Shown in pieces: positions 39,179 to 47,517 of a stretch of DNA of 64,000 nucleotides (positions are counted from its first letter, which is position 1; every line of letters starts with the position of its first letter). The stretch is from Aureimonas populi. Lineage in GTDB: Bacteria > Pseudomonadota > Alphaproteobacteria > Rhizobiales > Rhizobiaceae. Location: the NCBI RefSeq assembly GCF_017815515.1, contig NZ_CP072611.1, positions 2,790,001 to 2,854,000 of the forward strand. The letters are read 5' to 3'. The translations under genes and the position numbers were made by a program. Under the pieces are notes generated by a model that was not told the DNA's origin, searched no databases, and worked only from the letters and a program-made list of their open reading frames with translations.

Positions 39179-40411
39179 TTGAAACGGGATATCGCGGTGG
39201 TCGGCGGCGGGTTGGCGGGTTATTGCGCGGCCATCGGGTTTGCGGCCAGCGGCTTCGACACCGTGTTGCTGGCGCCCAAGGCGCCGGCCGACAGGCGAAG
39301 CACGGCACTCATCGGACGCTCGGTGGCCTTCCTGAAGGACGCCGGTGTCTGGCCGCGAATCGAAGCAGTCGCCCAGCCCCTCGTCGTGATGCGCATCATC
39401 GATGATACGCAGCGCCTGTTCCGGGCGACGAATGTAGAGTTCCGGGCAGCCGAAATCGATCTTCCGTCCTTCGGCGTCAACGTGCTCAACGCGCAGGCGC
39501 AGGACGCTCTCGCAGCCCGTGCAGCAGAGCTGTCCGCGCGGCTGACGGTGATCGAGAGGCCGCTCGATTCCCTTCACGTCGAGGGGGACACCGGGTTTCT
39601 GACGCTGGACGATGGTTCTGAGGTTCAGGCATCCTTGGTCGTCGGCGCGGACGGGCGCGGGTCGCGCGTGCGCGAATCCGCCGGCATCGCGCTGCGCCGC
39701 TGGTCCTATCCGCAAAGCGCGATCGTCCTGAACTTCAAGCATGAGCGCGACCACGGCGCGACGTCGACCGAGTTCCATCGCCGAAGCGGACCCTTCACGC
39801 AGGTGCCCCTGCCCGGCAAGCGCTCGTCGCTCGTCTGGGTAGAGGAGCCCGAGACGGCGGAACTGATCGTGGATCTCAAGCCGGAGCGCCTCGCCCGTAT
39901 GGTCGAGGAGCGGCTGCATTCGATCCTGGGAGCGGTGGAGATCGAGGAAGGCCTGCAGGTCTTCCCCCTTTCGGGCGCGGCGGCACGGGGCATGACATCC
40001 CCCAGGGTCGCTTTGGTGGGAGAAGCGGCCCATGTCTTCCCGCCTATCGGCGCGCAAGGCCTGAACCTTGGCCTGCGCGACGCAGCGGCCATCGTGGAGG
40101 CGGCGAAGGACTCCCGCGACGATCCCGGATCCCTAGCCACGCTTGCGCGCTATGAGGCTAGGCGCTCCGTCGATGTCGCCTCGCGCACGCTTGCGGTCGA
40201 TCTTCTGAACCGCTCCCTCCTCGCCGGCCTTCTTCCGGTGCAACTTGGCCGCTCTATCGGGTTGGGCGCGCTGTCCGGTGTTCCGTTGCTGCGCCGCTTC
40301 GCCATGCGTGAGGGCGTATCGCCGGGCGCGGGCCTGCGCGCCATCGCAAGCGCGGTGGCGCCGAAGCGCTCGGCGGAGCTCCCGCCGAGAGGTCACGATC
40401 GACGATTGTGA
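39179..40411 (+). CDS. UbiH/UbiF-family FAD-dependent hydroxylase
   Basis: The 410-residue flavoprotein starts at a TTG (KRDIAVVGGGLAGYCAAIGF; GxGxxG FAD site) preceded by AAAGGAAACG. It contains the family blocks VVGADGRGSRVRESAGI (about 150-166, DG motif) and RVALVGEAAHVFPPIGAQGL, then NLGLRDAAAIVEAA (GD-type FAD contact). This is the Hyphomicrobiales UbiH/UbiF type, expected to hydroxylate a ring position in ubiquinone biosynthesis. Which carbon is hydroxylated cannot be read from sequence. The frame is open upstream to 38972 but the extension is not coding. Confidence 0.9.
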   Translation: MKRDIAVVGGGLAGYCAAIGFAASGFDTVLLAPKAPADRRSTALIGRSVAFLKDAGVWPRIEAVAQPLVVMRIIDDTQRLFRATNVEFRAAEIDLPSFGVNVLNAQAQDALAARAAELSARLTVIERPLDSLHVEGDTGFLTLDDGSEVQASLVVGADGRGSRVRESAGIALRRWSYPQSAIVLNFKHERDHGATSTEFHRRSGPFTQVPLPGKRSSLVWVEEPETAELIVDLKPERLARMVEERLHSILGAVEIEEGLQVFPLSGAAARGMTSPRVALVGEAAHVFPPIGAQGLNLGLRDAAAIVEAAKDSRDDPGSLATLARYEARRSVDVASRTLAVDLLNRSLLAGLLPVQLGRSIGLGALSGVPLLRRFAMREGVSPGAGLRAIASAVAPKRSAELPPRGHDRRL

Positions 40412-40469
40412 GAGGAACGAGCGGCTCGCACGCTTGCATTCCTGCCGGACAGGGGACTATTCGGCAGAA

Positions 40470-40811
40470 ATGAACCTAGCTCCCACCGTTCAGACCGCCC
40501 GCTTCGCCATAGGGCAGATCGTCCGCCACCGCATCTTCCCGTTTCGTGGCGTGATCTTCGATGTCGATCCCGAGTTCGACAATACCGAGGAGTGGTATCT
40601 TTCCATTCCCGAGGAGGCTCGCCCGCGAAAGGACCAGCCCTTCTACCACCTGCTGGCCGAGAACGCGGAGAGTGAATACGTCGCCTATGTCTCGGAGCAG
40701 AACCTCGTGCTGGACGAGGCGCATGATCCCGTGTTGCATCCCCGCGTGGCCGAACTCTTCGAAGGGCCGTTCGACGGCGTTTACCGACTCAAGCAGAACC
40801 GGCGGAACTGA
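40470..40811 (+). CDS. hspQ: Heat shock protein HspQ
   Basis: HspQ binds hemimethylated DNA and primes Lon for substrate degradation. The 113-residue product has the family signature FAIGQIVRHRIFPFRGVIFD (about 12-31), VDPEFDNTEEWYLSIPEEAR and DQPFYHLLAENAESEYVAYV, then SEQNLVLDEAHDPVLHP. Length and order match. The ATG at 40470 follows GGCAG. It is followed by a strong bidirectional terminator shared with the convergent ialB-like gene. Confidence 0.95.
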   Translation: MNLAPTVQTARFAIGQIVRHRIFPFRGVIFDVDPEFDNTEEWYLSIPEEARPRKDQPFYHLLAENAESEYVAYVSEQNLVLDEAHDPVLHPRVAELFEGPFDGVYRLKQNRRN

Positions 40812-40830
40812 TACGCCTTCCCATCGAACG

Positions 40831-40860
40831 AAAAATGGCGGCCCATGGGCCGCCATTTTT
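40831..40860. terminator. Perfect 30-bp palindromic bidirectional terminator
   Basis: AAAAATGGCGGCCCA is followed immediately by its exact reverse complement, so the hairpin has a full stem with A tracts upstream and T tracts downstream on both strands. It serves hspQ (+) and the IalB-like gene (-), which converge on it. Confidence 0.92.
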
Positions 40861-40880
40861 CGTATTTATCGAAATTTCTC

Positions 40881-41504
40881 TTACTGCGCCTCGGCGTCCA
40901 GCGCCTGGCTCTGCGCTTCCTCGAAGCGCTGGCGGCGCTCAGCGGCCTGCTGTTGCAGCGCTTCGTTCAGCTGCTGCTGGCGCGCCTCGAGTTCGGGCTG
41001 CTCACGCGGCGGGCCGTCGAAGGCCTGGGTGAAGCCCACCAGCGTGACGTCGATCGGGTTCGTCTGCCGCTGGAAGTTTGTCGACGTGATCTTCAGCGTG
41101 CTGCCGCGCTTCATCGAATCGACCATCTGCTGGGTCAGCTCAACCTCCGCGATGCAGCGGTCGGGGAAGCATACGGAGAAGTTCAACGTCTGGGGCGCAT
41201 TGGTGTCGACCTGAATCTGCACGCCGGCGGGAATGACGCGGCCGGTCGGCACCACGGCCTGCAGAACGCGCTGATTGACCTGCCCGGACACGTCGATAAG
41301 GTTGACCGCCGTGATGAGCTGCCTGGTGTCGGCGACGAGCGTGTACTGCGTGTTGCAGATGGTGTTCTCGCCCTGCGGCGCGCACACCTTGAACCACTCG
41401 GTCGGCACGGCCTGCGCGTTGCCCTGCGAAGGGACGCCCGCAGCGACGAGCGCGAGAAGACCGGCGGCGGCGAGACGGTCGACTTTGAGCGAACGGATTT
41501 TCAC
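40881..41504 (-). CDS. Invasion-associated locus B (IalB) family protein
   Basis: The 207-residue protein has a signal peptide (LAAAGLLALVAAGVPSQGNA, cleavage near AQA). The mature IalB domain follows: PTEWFKVCAPQGENTICNTQ, VLQAVVPTGRVIPAGVQIQV and LNFSVCFPDRCIAEVELTQQ, with paired Cys (CAPQGENTIC and CFPDRC) typical of the family. A C-terminal Gln/Glu/Arg-rich tail (ARQQQLNEALQQQAAERRQR) predicts a coiled coil. In Bartonella IalB aids erythrocyte invasion; most Hyphomicrobiales have several paralogues of unknown role, probably periplasmic. Confidence 0.9.
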   Translation of the reverse strand: MKIRSLKVDRLAAAGLLALVAAGVPSQGNAQAVPTEWFKVCAPQGENTICNTQYTLVADTRQLITAVNLIDVSGQVNQRVLQAVVPTGRVIPAGVQIQVDTNAPQTLNFSVCFPDRCIAEVELTQQMVDSMKRGSTLKITSTNFQRQTNPIDVTLVGFTQAFDGPPREQPELEARQQQLNEALQQQAAERRQRFEEAQSQALDAEAQ

Positions 41505-41698
41505 GGGACTCTCATCCTCTTGGGCGTTGTTCGGTCACGAAGATCAGGCTTCGCTTCCCCTTAGCGAGCTTGGCCGTGCTTAGCAAATACGGCTGTTTAA
41601 AGGCCCGGACGCAGGCTCGCGCGCGCTTTGCGGCGGTAGGCAGAAGGCGAGACATTCGATAGATTCGGCCCGATCCCATTTCGCTGGAGCCGTCCTGG

Positions 41699-43552
41699 AT
41701 GCGAACGAACAGCCATTGGCATGCCCTCAAGCGCTGCGCGTGCGTGCCGGCCCTCGCCGCCGCCATGGCCTGGGGCGCCGTGCCGGGGTGGGCACAGCCG
41801 ATGCACGGCATCGCCATGCATGGAGAGCCGGCCATGCCGGCGGGTTTCGACCATTTCCCCTTCGCCAATCCCGATGCGCCCAAGGGCGGCCGCATGGTCT
41901 ACGGCGTGGCGGGCGATTTCGACAATCTGAACCCCGTCATCGTGCAAGGCGCGGCCACCACGGCGCGGGGCATCTTCTTCGATCCCGAATTCGGCAATCT
42001 CGTCTTCGAATCGCTGATGTTTCGTTCGCCGGATGAACCCTTCACGCTCTACGGCCTTGTGGCCGAAAGTGTGGAAACGGACGAGGATCGCACCTTCGTC
42101 GAGTTCCAGATCAATCCGTTGGCGAAGTTTTCGGACGGCATGCCGGTGCGCCCGGAAGACGTCATCTTCACCACGGACATGATGAAGCAGCCGGGCGTGG
42201 TGCGCCCGCACTACACCAATTGGCTTTCGCGCGTGGAAACCATCGAGAAGGTCGGAGAGCGCGGCGTGCGCTTCACCTTCAACGAGCAGGCTGACCGCGA
42301 ACTGCCGCTGCTTCTCGCCGGCCTCCCGGTCCTGCCCGAGCACGGTTTCGAGCGCGAGACCTTCGGCCGCTCCACGCTGCGCCCGCTGGTCGGTTCTGGG
42401 CCCTACGAGATCGCTCAGGTGCAGGCAGGCCAGCGTATCGTCTACCGGCGCGATCCCGACTACTGGGGCCGCGATCTTCCGGTGAAGCAGGGCTTCGACA
42501 ATTACGAGGAGATCGTCGTGGAGTATTTCCGCGACGTCAATTCCATGTTCGAAGCCTTCAAGCGCGGCATATTTCACATCTACCAGGAGCGCGATCCGCG
42601 CCAGTGGCAGATTTCATACGATTTCCCCGCCGTTGCGAACGGCGATGTCGTGAAGGAGACGTTCCAGACCGGCCGGCCGGCAGCCGTCACGGCGTTCTTC
42701 TTCAACACGCGTCGCGCCGTCTTCCAGAACCGCGAGGTGCGCTCGGCTGTCGCGAGCCTTTTCGACTTCGAATGGGCCAACGCCAACCTGCATCACGGCA
42801 CCTATACGCGAACGGTCAGCTTCTTCGACAATTCGGAATTGTCGTCGGTCGGTCATGAGGCCGATGCGGCGGAACGCGCGTTCCTCGCCCGCTTCCCGGA
42901 CGAAGTCCTGCCGGCGGCGATGGTCGGAGAACTGCGCCCGCCGGTGAGCGATGGATCGGGAAGCGATCGCACCGTCCTGCGCAAGGCGATGGAGATCTTG
43001 CGCGGCGCCGGTTATGCGATCGAAGGCGGCAGGATGGTCGGCCCGGATGGGAGGCCCCTCGCCTTCGAAATCCTCGTGCAGACGATGGAGCAGCAGCGCA
43101 CCGCCCTCGCCTACGCACGAACCCTCGCGCGTATCGGCATCACCGCCAATGTGCGGCAGGTGGACGATTCCCAGTACCAGAAGCGCCGGCAGGAGTTCGA
43201 CTACGACATGATCCTGTCGCAGCTCACCGGCTCGCTCTCGCCGGGCGCCGAGCAGGTGAACCGCTGGGGGTCGGCCTCGCGCGACGCGCCGGGTTCCTTC
43301 AACTTCGCCGGTGTGGCGAGCCCGGCGATCGACGCGGCGCTCCGGAACATCGTCCAGGCGCGCTCGCGCGAGGATTTCGTATCTGCCGTGCGTGCCTACG
43401 ACCGCTTGTTGATCTCCGGCAGCTATGTCGTGCCGCTCTATCACGTGGCCGATCAGTGGCTGGCGCGGTGGAAGTTCATCCGGCATCCCGAGACGACGCC
43501 GCTCACCGGCTATTATCTGCCGGCCTTCTGGCGCGAGCCGCAAACCAACTGA
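41699..43552 (+). CDS. ABC transporter substrate-binding protein, SBP_bac_5 (YejA-like)
   Basis: The 617-residue periplasmic protein has a signal peptide (LKRCACVPALAAAMAWGAVP, cleavage near WAQ) and the family-5 solute-binding blocks: HGEPAMPAGFDHFPFANPDA, PKGGRMVYGVAGDFDNLNPV, EFQINPLAKFSDGMPVRPED and NWLSRVETIEKVGERG, typical of YejA/OppA-type peptide or microcin C binders. The C-terminal GYYLPAFWREP is normal for YejA. No permease or ATPase genes are adjacent, so it must share a transporter encoded elsewhere. The gene is divergent from the ialB-like gene and convergent with mfd. Confidence 0.92.
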   Translation: MRTNSHWHALKRCACVPALAAAMAWGAVPGWAQPMHGIAMHGEPAMPAGFDHFPFANPDAPKGGRMVYGVAGDFDNLNPVIVQGAATTARGIFFDPEFGNLVFESLMFRSPDEPFTLYGLVAESVETDEDRTFVEFQINPLAKFSDGMPVRPEDVIFTTDMMKQPGVVRPHYTNWLSRVETIEKVGERGVRFTFNEQADRELPLLLAGLPVLPEHGFERETFGRSTLRPLVGSGPYEIAQVQAGQRIVYRRDPDYWGRDLPVKQGFDNYEEIVVEYFRDVNSMFEAFKRGIFHIYQERDPRQWQISYDFPAVANGDVVKETFQTGRPAAVTAFFFNTRRAVFQNREVRSAVASLFDFEWANANLHHGTYTRTVSFFDNSELSSVGHEADAAERAFLARFPDEVLPAAMVGELRPPVSDGSGSDRTVLRKAMEILRGAGYAIEGGRMVGPDGRPLAFEILVQTMEQQRTALAYARTLARIGITANVRQVDDSQYQKRRQEFDYDMILSQLTGSLSPGAEQVNRWGSASRDAPGSFNFAGVASPAIDAALRNIVQARSREDFVSAVRAYDRLLISGSYVVPLYHVADQWLARWKFIRHPETTPLTGYYLPAFWREPQTN

Positions 43553-43577
43553 AGGCGGCGTCAGGCCGCCTTCTTTT
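43551..43577 (+). terminator. Terminator spanning the stop codons of the binding protein and mfd genes
   Basis: GAAGGCGGC-GTCAG-GCCGCCTTC is a perfect 9-bp stem followed by TTTT. The left arm includes the binding-protein stop (TGA at 43550-43552); the loop includes the mfd stop. It ends the rightward transcript inside the 3' end of mfd. Confidence 0.8.
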
Positions 43578-46500
43578 CCGCCTCCCCGGCAAAGCGCGCG
43601 AGCTGCGTGGCGATGGTCGCCGCGCCGTTCAGCCGCTTTTCCGGCGTCGCCCAGTCGCGCATGAGCACGATGGACTGGTCCGGCCGGATCTTCGCCGCCG
43701 CGCCCTGCTCGGCGATATAGCGCACCAGCGCGCCCGGATTGGCGAAGCTCTTGTCGCGGAACTGGATGACGATCCCCTTCGGCCCGCTGTCCAGCTTCTC
43801 GATGTTCGCCTTGCGGCATAGCGACTTGATGAAAACGACCTTGAGCAGGTGATCGACTTCCACCGGCATCGGGCCGAAGCGGTCGATCATCTCCGCGCCG
43901 AAGGCGTCGATCTCGCGGGCGTCGGCCAGGTCGGCGATCCGCCGGTATAGCGTCATGCGCAGGGAAAGGTCCGGCACGTAGCTTTCCGGGATCATCACGG
44001 CCGTGCCGAGGGAGATTTGCGGCGACCACGAACCGTCGCTCTCCGGCTCCACGCCCTTCATCTCGGCCACCGCCTCCTCCAGCATCTGCTGGTAGAGCTC
44101 GAATCCGACCTCCTTCACATGGCCACTCTGCTCCTCGCCCAGAATGTTGCCCGCGCCGCGCTGGTCGAGGTCATGGCTGGCGAGCTGGAAGCCGGCGCCC
44201 AGCGTGTCGAGCGATTGCAGCACCTTGAGCCGCCTGTCGGCGCCGGCTGTCGGCGTCTTGTTGGCCGGGATCGTCATCAGCGCATAGGCGCGCTGCTTGG
44301 AGCGGCCGACGCGGCCGCGAATCTGGTAGAGCTGGGCAAGGCCGAACATGTCGGCCCGGTGTACCACCAGCGTGTTCGCGCTGGGAATGTCCAGGCCCGA
44401 TTCGACGATGGTGGTTGCCAGAAGCACATCGTACTGGCCTTCGTAGAAGGCGTTCATGATGTCGTCCAGCTCGCCGGCGGCCATCTGCCCGTGCGCCACG
44501 GCGACCTTGAGCTCGGGCACCTGCGCGTCGAGGAACTCCTTCACCGATGAGAGATCGGAAACACGCGGCACGACATAGAAGCTCTGGCCGCCGCGATAGC
44601 GCTCACGCAGCAGCGTTTCGCGCACCACCAACGGGTCGAAAGGCGCCACGAAGGTGCGCACCGCCATGCGGTCCACCGGCGCGGTGGTGATCAGCGAAAG
44701 CTCGCGCACGCCCGTCAGCGCTAGTTGCAGCGTGCGCGGAATGGGCGTGGCGGAGAGCGTCAGGACATGGATGTCCGACTTCAGCTCCTTCAGCCGCTCC
44801 TTGTGCTTCACGCCGAAATGCTGCTCCTCATCGATGACGAGAAGGCCGAGATTCTTGAAGTCGACGGCCTTTCCGAGAAGCGCGTGGGTTCCCACCACGA
44901 TATCGACCGTCCCCTCTTTCAGCCCCTTCTTGGTGTCCGAAAGCTCCTTGCCGGTCACAAGGCGCGAGGCTTGCCGCACCACGAGGGGCAGGCCATGGAA
45001 GCGCTCGTTGAAGGTCTTGAAGTGCTGGCGGGCGAGTAGCGTCGTCGGCACCACCACGGCCACCTGCAGCCCGTTCATGGCGGCGATGAAGGCCGCGCGC
45101 AGCGCCACCTCCGTCTTGCCGAAACCGACATCGCCGCAGACCAGCCGGTCCATCGGCTTGCCGGCGGAGAGATCGTCCACCACCGCGTCGATGGCGTTCT
45201 GCTGCTCGTCCGTTTCCTCATAAGGAAAGCGCGCCTGGAACTCGCCCCACAGCCCCTCGGGCGGAAGCAGCTTGGGCGCGCCACGCATCTCGCGCTCGGC
45301 CGCGATGCGGATCAGCTCGCCCGCCATGTCGAGCAGGCGCTTCTTCAGCTTGGCCTTGCGCGCCTGCCAGGCACCGCCGCCCAGCTTGTCGAGCATGGCC
45401 TCCGAGCCTTCGCCCCCATAGCGCGAAAGCAGCTCGATGTTTTCCACCGGCAGGAAAAGGCGATCCTCGCCGGCATAGCGCAGTTCCAAGCAATCGTGCG
45501 GCGCGCCGGCGGCCTGGATGGTCTTGAGGCCGACGAAGCGGCCGATGCCATGATCGACATGGACGACGATGTCGCCTTCGTCGAGGCCCGATACCTCTGA
45601 GATGAAGTCGGCGCCCTTCTTGCGCCGCTTGCCGCGCCGCACCAGCCGATCGCCGAGGATATCCTGCTCGGCGACGACGACGAAGCGGTCGGTCTCGAAG
45701 CCGGCTTCGATGCCGAGCACGACGGTCGCCACCGTGTTCTTGCCAGCCTCCAGCGCCTTGGCGAAGGTCTCCGCGGGCTTGATGTTGCCGAGCCCGTGTT
45801 CCTCCACCACCTGCCGCAGGCGCTCGCGCGAGCCGTCCGTCCAGGCCGCGAGGATCACCTGCCGGCCCTTGGCCCGGATGTTCGAGATGTGATCGACCGC
45901 CGCGCGGAACACGTTGACGTCCCCGGCCTGCCGCTCGGCCGCGAAATTGCGCCCGCGCGTGAGGTCGAGGTTGACGACGCTTGCACCTGAGGCCGCGTCC
46001 GTCAGCGCGTAGGAGGACAGGCGGACCGGCTGCGCGCTGGCAAGCTGCCCGTTGAGCTCGTCCTCCGAGAGATAGAGCTCGTCCGGCTGGAGCGGGTTGT
46101 AGGGAATCGCTTCCCCCGCCCCGTCCGACCCGCGCTTGCGGGCCTCGAAATAGTCCTCGATCAGCTTGCGTCTCTCGCCCACCGCCTCGCCGACGAGGTG
46201 GTCGAGCACCATGGGGAAGCCGTCCGTGTAGTCGAACAGCGTCTCCAGCCGCTCGTAGAACAGGGGCAGCCAATGCTCCATGCCCGAGAAGCGCTGCCCT
46301 TCCGATATCGAGGCGTAGAGCGCGTCGTTGCGCGAGGGTGCGCCGAACCGCTTCACGTAATTCGTGCGGAAGCGGCTGATCGTGTCGTCCTTCAGCGTCA
46401 CTTCGGAAACCGGCGCCAGCTCGAAGCTCTTTCGCGTGCCGGTGGTGCGCTGCGTTGCCGGATCGAAGGCGCGGATCGATTCCAGCGTGTCGCCGAAGAA

Positions 46501-47070
46501 GTCGAGCCGCACGGGCTCTTCCTCACCCGGCGCGAAGAGATCCAGAATGCCGCCGCGTACGGCGTATTCGCCCCGCTCGCGCACCGTGGTCACGCGCTCG
46601 AAGCCGCCGCGCGAGAGAACGCCGACGATGTGGTTCATCGCAATGCGCCCGCTCGTGCGGGCATGCACCGTCTCGTCCGCCAGCACCTGCGCGGGAGGCA
46701 TCTTCTGTAGCAGCGCGTTGGCGGTGGTCAGGATCAGCGCGCGGTGCGGATCGCGCTTGAGCGCGGAGATCGCGGCCATAGCGGACAAGCGCCGTGCCGC
46801 CGCGCCGGAGGATGGGCCGACACGGTCATAGGGAAGGCAGTCCCAGGCCGGCAGGGACAAGACCGGCAGGTCGGGCGCGACGAAGCGCAGCGCATCCTCC
46901 AGCTCTCCCATGCGGTTTCCATCGCGCATCACGAAGACGAAGGGCGTCTTTCCGCCGCGATGGCGGGCGATCTCGGCCAGCAGAAACGGCTCGTAGCCGT
47001 CCAGCACGTTGCCGATGCGAAGCTCGCCGCCCCGCGACAGCGCCTTCTTGAGAGCCTCCGCCGCGCTCAT
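43561..47070 (-). CDS. mfd: Transcription-repair coupling factor
   Basis: Mfd removes RNA polymerase stalled at lesions and recruits UvrA. The 1169-residue protein has the UvrB-homology N-terminus (GDTLESIRAFDPATQRTTG near 180), the RNAP-interaction CarD-like region (EGDIVVHVDHGIGRFVGLKT, about 495-514) and the RecG-like motor: Walker A CGDVGFGKTEVALRAAF, DEAH-type box VIDEEQHFGVKHKE, LSATPIPRTLQLALTGVREL and VGRSKQRAYALM. A C-terminal TRCF domain follows (MEEAVAEMKGVEPE-like region). It overlaps the sdhE stop by four bases, forming an sdhE-mfd operon, the common alphaproteobacterial arrangement next to recG. Confidence 0.97.
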   Translation of the reverse strand: MSAAEALKKALSRGGELRIGNVLDGYEPFLLAEIARHRGGKTPFVFVMRDGNRMGELEDALRFVAPDLPVLSLPAWDCLPYDRVGPSSGAAARRLSAMAAISALKRDPHRALILTTANALLQKMPPAQVLADETVHARTSGRIAMNHIVGVLSRGGFERVTTVRERGEYAVRGGILDLFAPGEEEPVRLDFFGDTLESIRAFDPATQRTTGTRKSFELAPVSEVTLKDDTISRFRTNYVKRFGAPSRNDALYASISEGQRFSGMEHWLPLFYERLETLFDYTDGFPMVLDHLVGEAVGERRKLIEDYFEARKRGSDGAGEAIPYNPLQPDELYLSEDELNGQLASAQPVRLSSYALTDAASGASVVNLDLTRGRNFAAERQAGDVNVFRAAVDHISNIRAKGRQVILAAWTDGSRERLRQVVEEHGLGNIKPAETFAKALEAGKNTVATVVLGIEAGFETDRFVVVAEQDILGDRLVRRGKRRKKGADFISEVSGLDEGDIVVHVDHGIGRFVGLKTIQAAGAPHDCLELRYAGEDRLFLPVENIELLSRYGGEGSEAMLDKLGGGAWQARKAKLKKRLLDMAGELIRIAAEREMRGAPKLLPPEGLWGEFQARFPYEETDEQQNAIDAVVDDLSAGKPMDRLVCGDVGFGKTEVALRAAFIAAMNGLQVAVVVPTTLLARQHFKTFNERFHGLPLVVRQASRLVTGKELSDTKKGLKEGTVDIVVGTHALLGKAVDFKNLGLLVIDEEQHFGVKHKERLKELKSDIHVLTLSATPIPRTLQLALTGVRELSLITTAPVDRMAVRTFVAPFDPLVVRETLLRERYRGGQSFYVVPRVSDLSSVKEFLDAQVPELKVAVAHGQMAAGELDDIMNAFYEGQYDVLLATTIVESGLDIPSANTLVVHRADMFGLAQLYQIRGRVGRSKQRAYALMTIPANKTPTAGADRRLKVLQSLDTLGAGFQLASHDLDQRGAGNILGEEQSGHVKEVGFELYQQMLEEAVAEMKGVEPESDGSWSPQISLGTAVMIPESYVPDLSLRMTLYRRIADLADAREIDAFGAEMIDRFGPMPVEVDHLLKVVFIKSLCRKANIEKLDSGPKGIVIQFRDKSFANPGALVRYIAEQGAAAKIRPDQSIVLMRDWATPEKRLNGAATIATQLARFAGEAEKKAA

Positions 47071-47354
47071 GCCGCGCCTCCCGCGTGGAAGGAGCGGATG
47101 CGGCGGAAGATCGCCGTGTCGTAATTTCCGGGGGTCTCCTTCTCCCCCGTCAGCCAGGCGAAGACCTCGGGGTCGGGCGCGTCCATCAAATGCTCGTACT
47201 GCGTCAGCTCCTCGTCGCTCAACGCGTCGATATGGGCATCTGCAAAGCGGCCCAGCACGAGGTCCATCTCGCGCGTGCCTCGGTGCCAGGAGCGGAAGAG
47301 CGCTTTGCGCCGCCTGATGTCGAGGCCTTCAGAGGTGCGCGTGGTACCGGACAT
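47067..47354 (-). CDS. sdhE: FAD assembly factor SdhE
   Basis: SdhE (SDHAF2 homologue) attaches FAD covalently to succinate dehydrogenase. The 95-residue product contains the conserved helix LDIRRRKALFRSWHRGTREM, then DLVLGRFADAHI, with the RGxxE-type motif (HRGTREMD) needed for flavinylation, and a YEHLMDAPDPEVFAWLTGEK block. The Met at 47354 (MSGTTRTSEG) is chosen over 47393. It is upstream of mfd with a 4-base overlap and divergent from recG. Confidence 0.92.
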   Translation of the reverse strand: MSGTTRTSEGLDIRRRKALFRSWHRGTREMDLVLGRFADAHIDALSDEELTQYEHLMDAPDPEVFAWLTGEKETPGNYDTAIFRRIRSFHAGGAA

Positions 47355-47517
47355 GAACATGAACCCGTCTAAGGATTTCGGCCGTCGAACCATGAAAGCC
47401 GCGGGCGGCCCTCGTGGCCGTCCGCGGTCGCTTGGTCATCGTCGTGCGCCCATATAGGCGGCCGGCGGCGTGCTGTCAGCCTTGCCCTTGCGGGCGAAGG
47501 CGATAAAGCATCGCACC

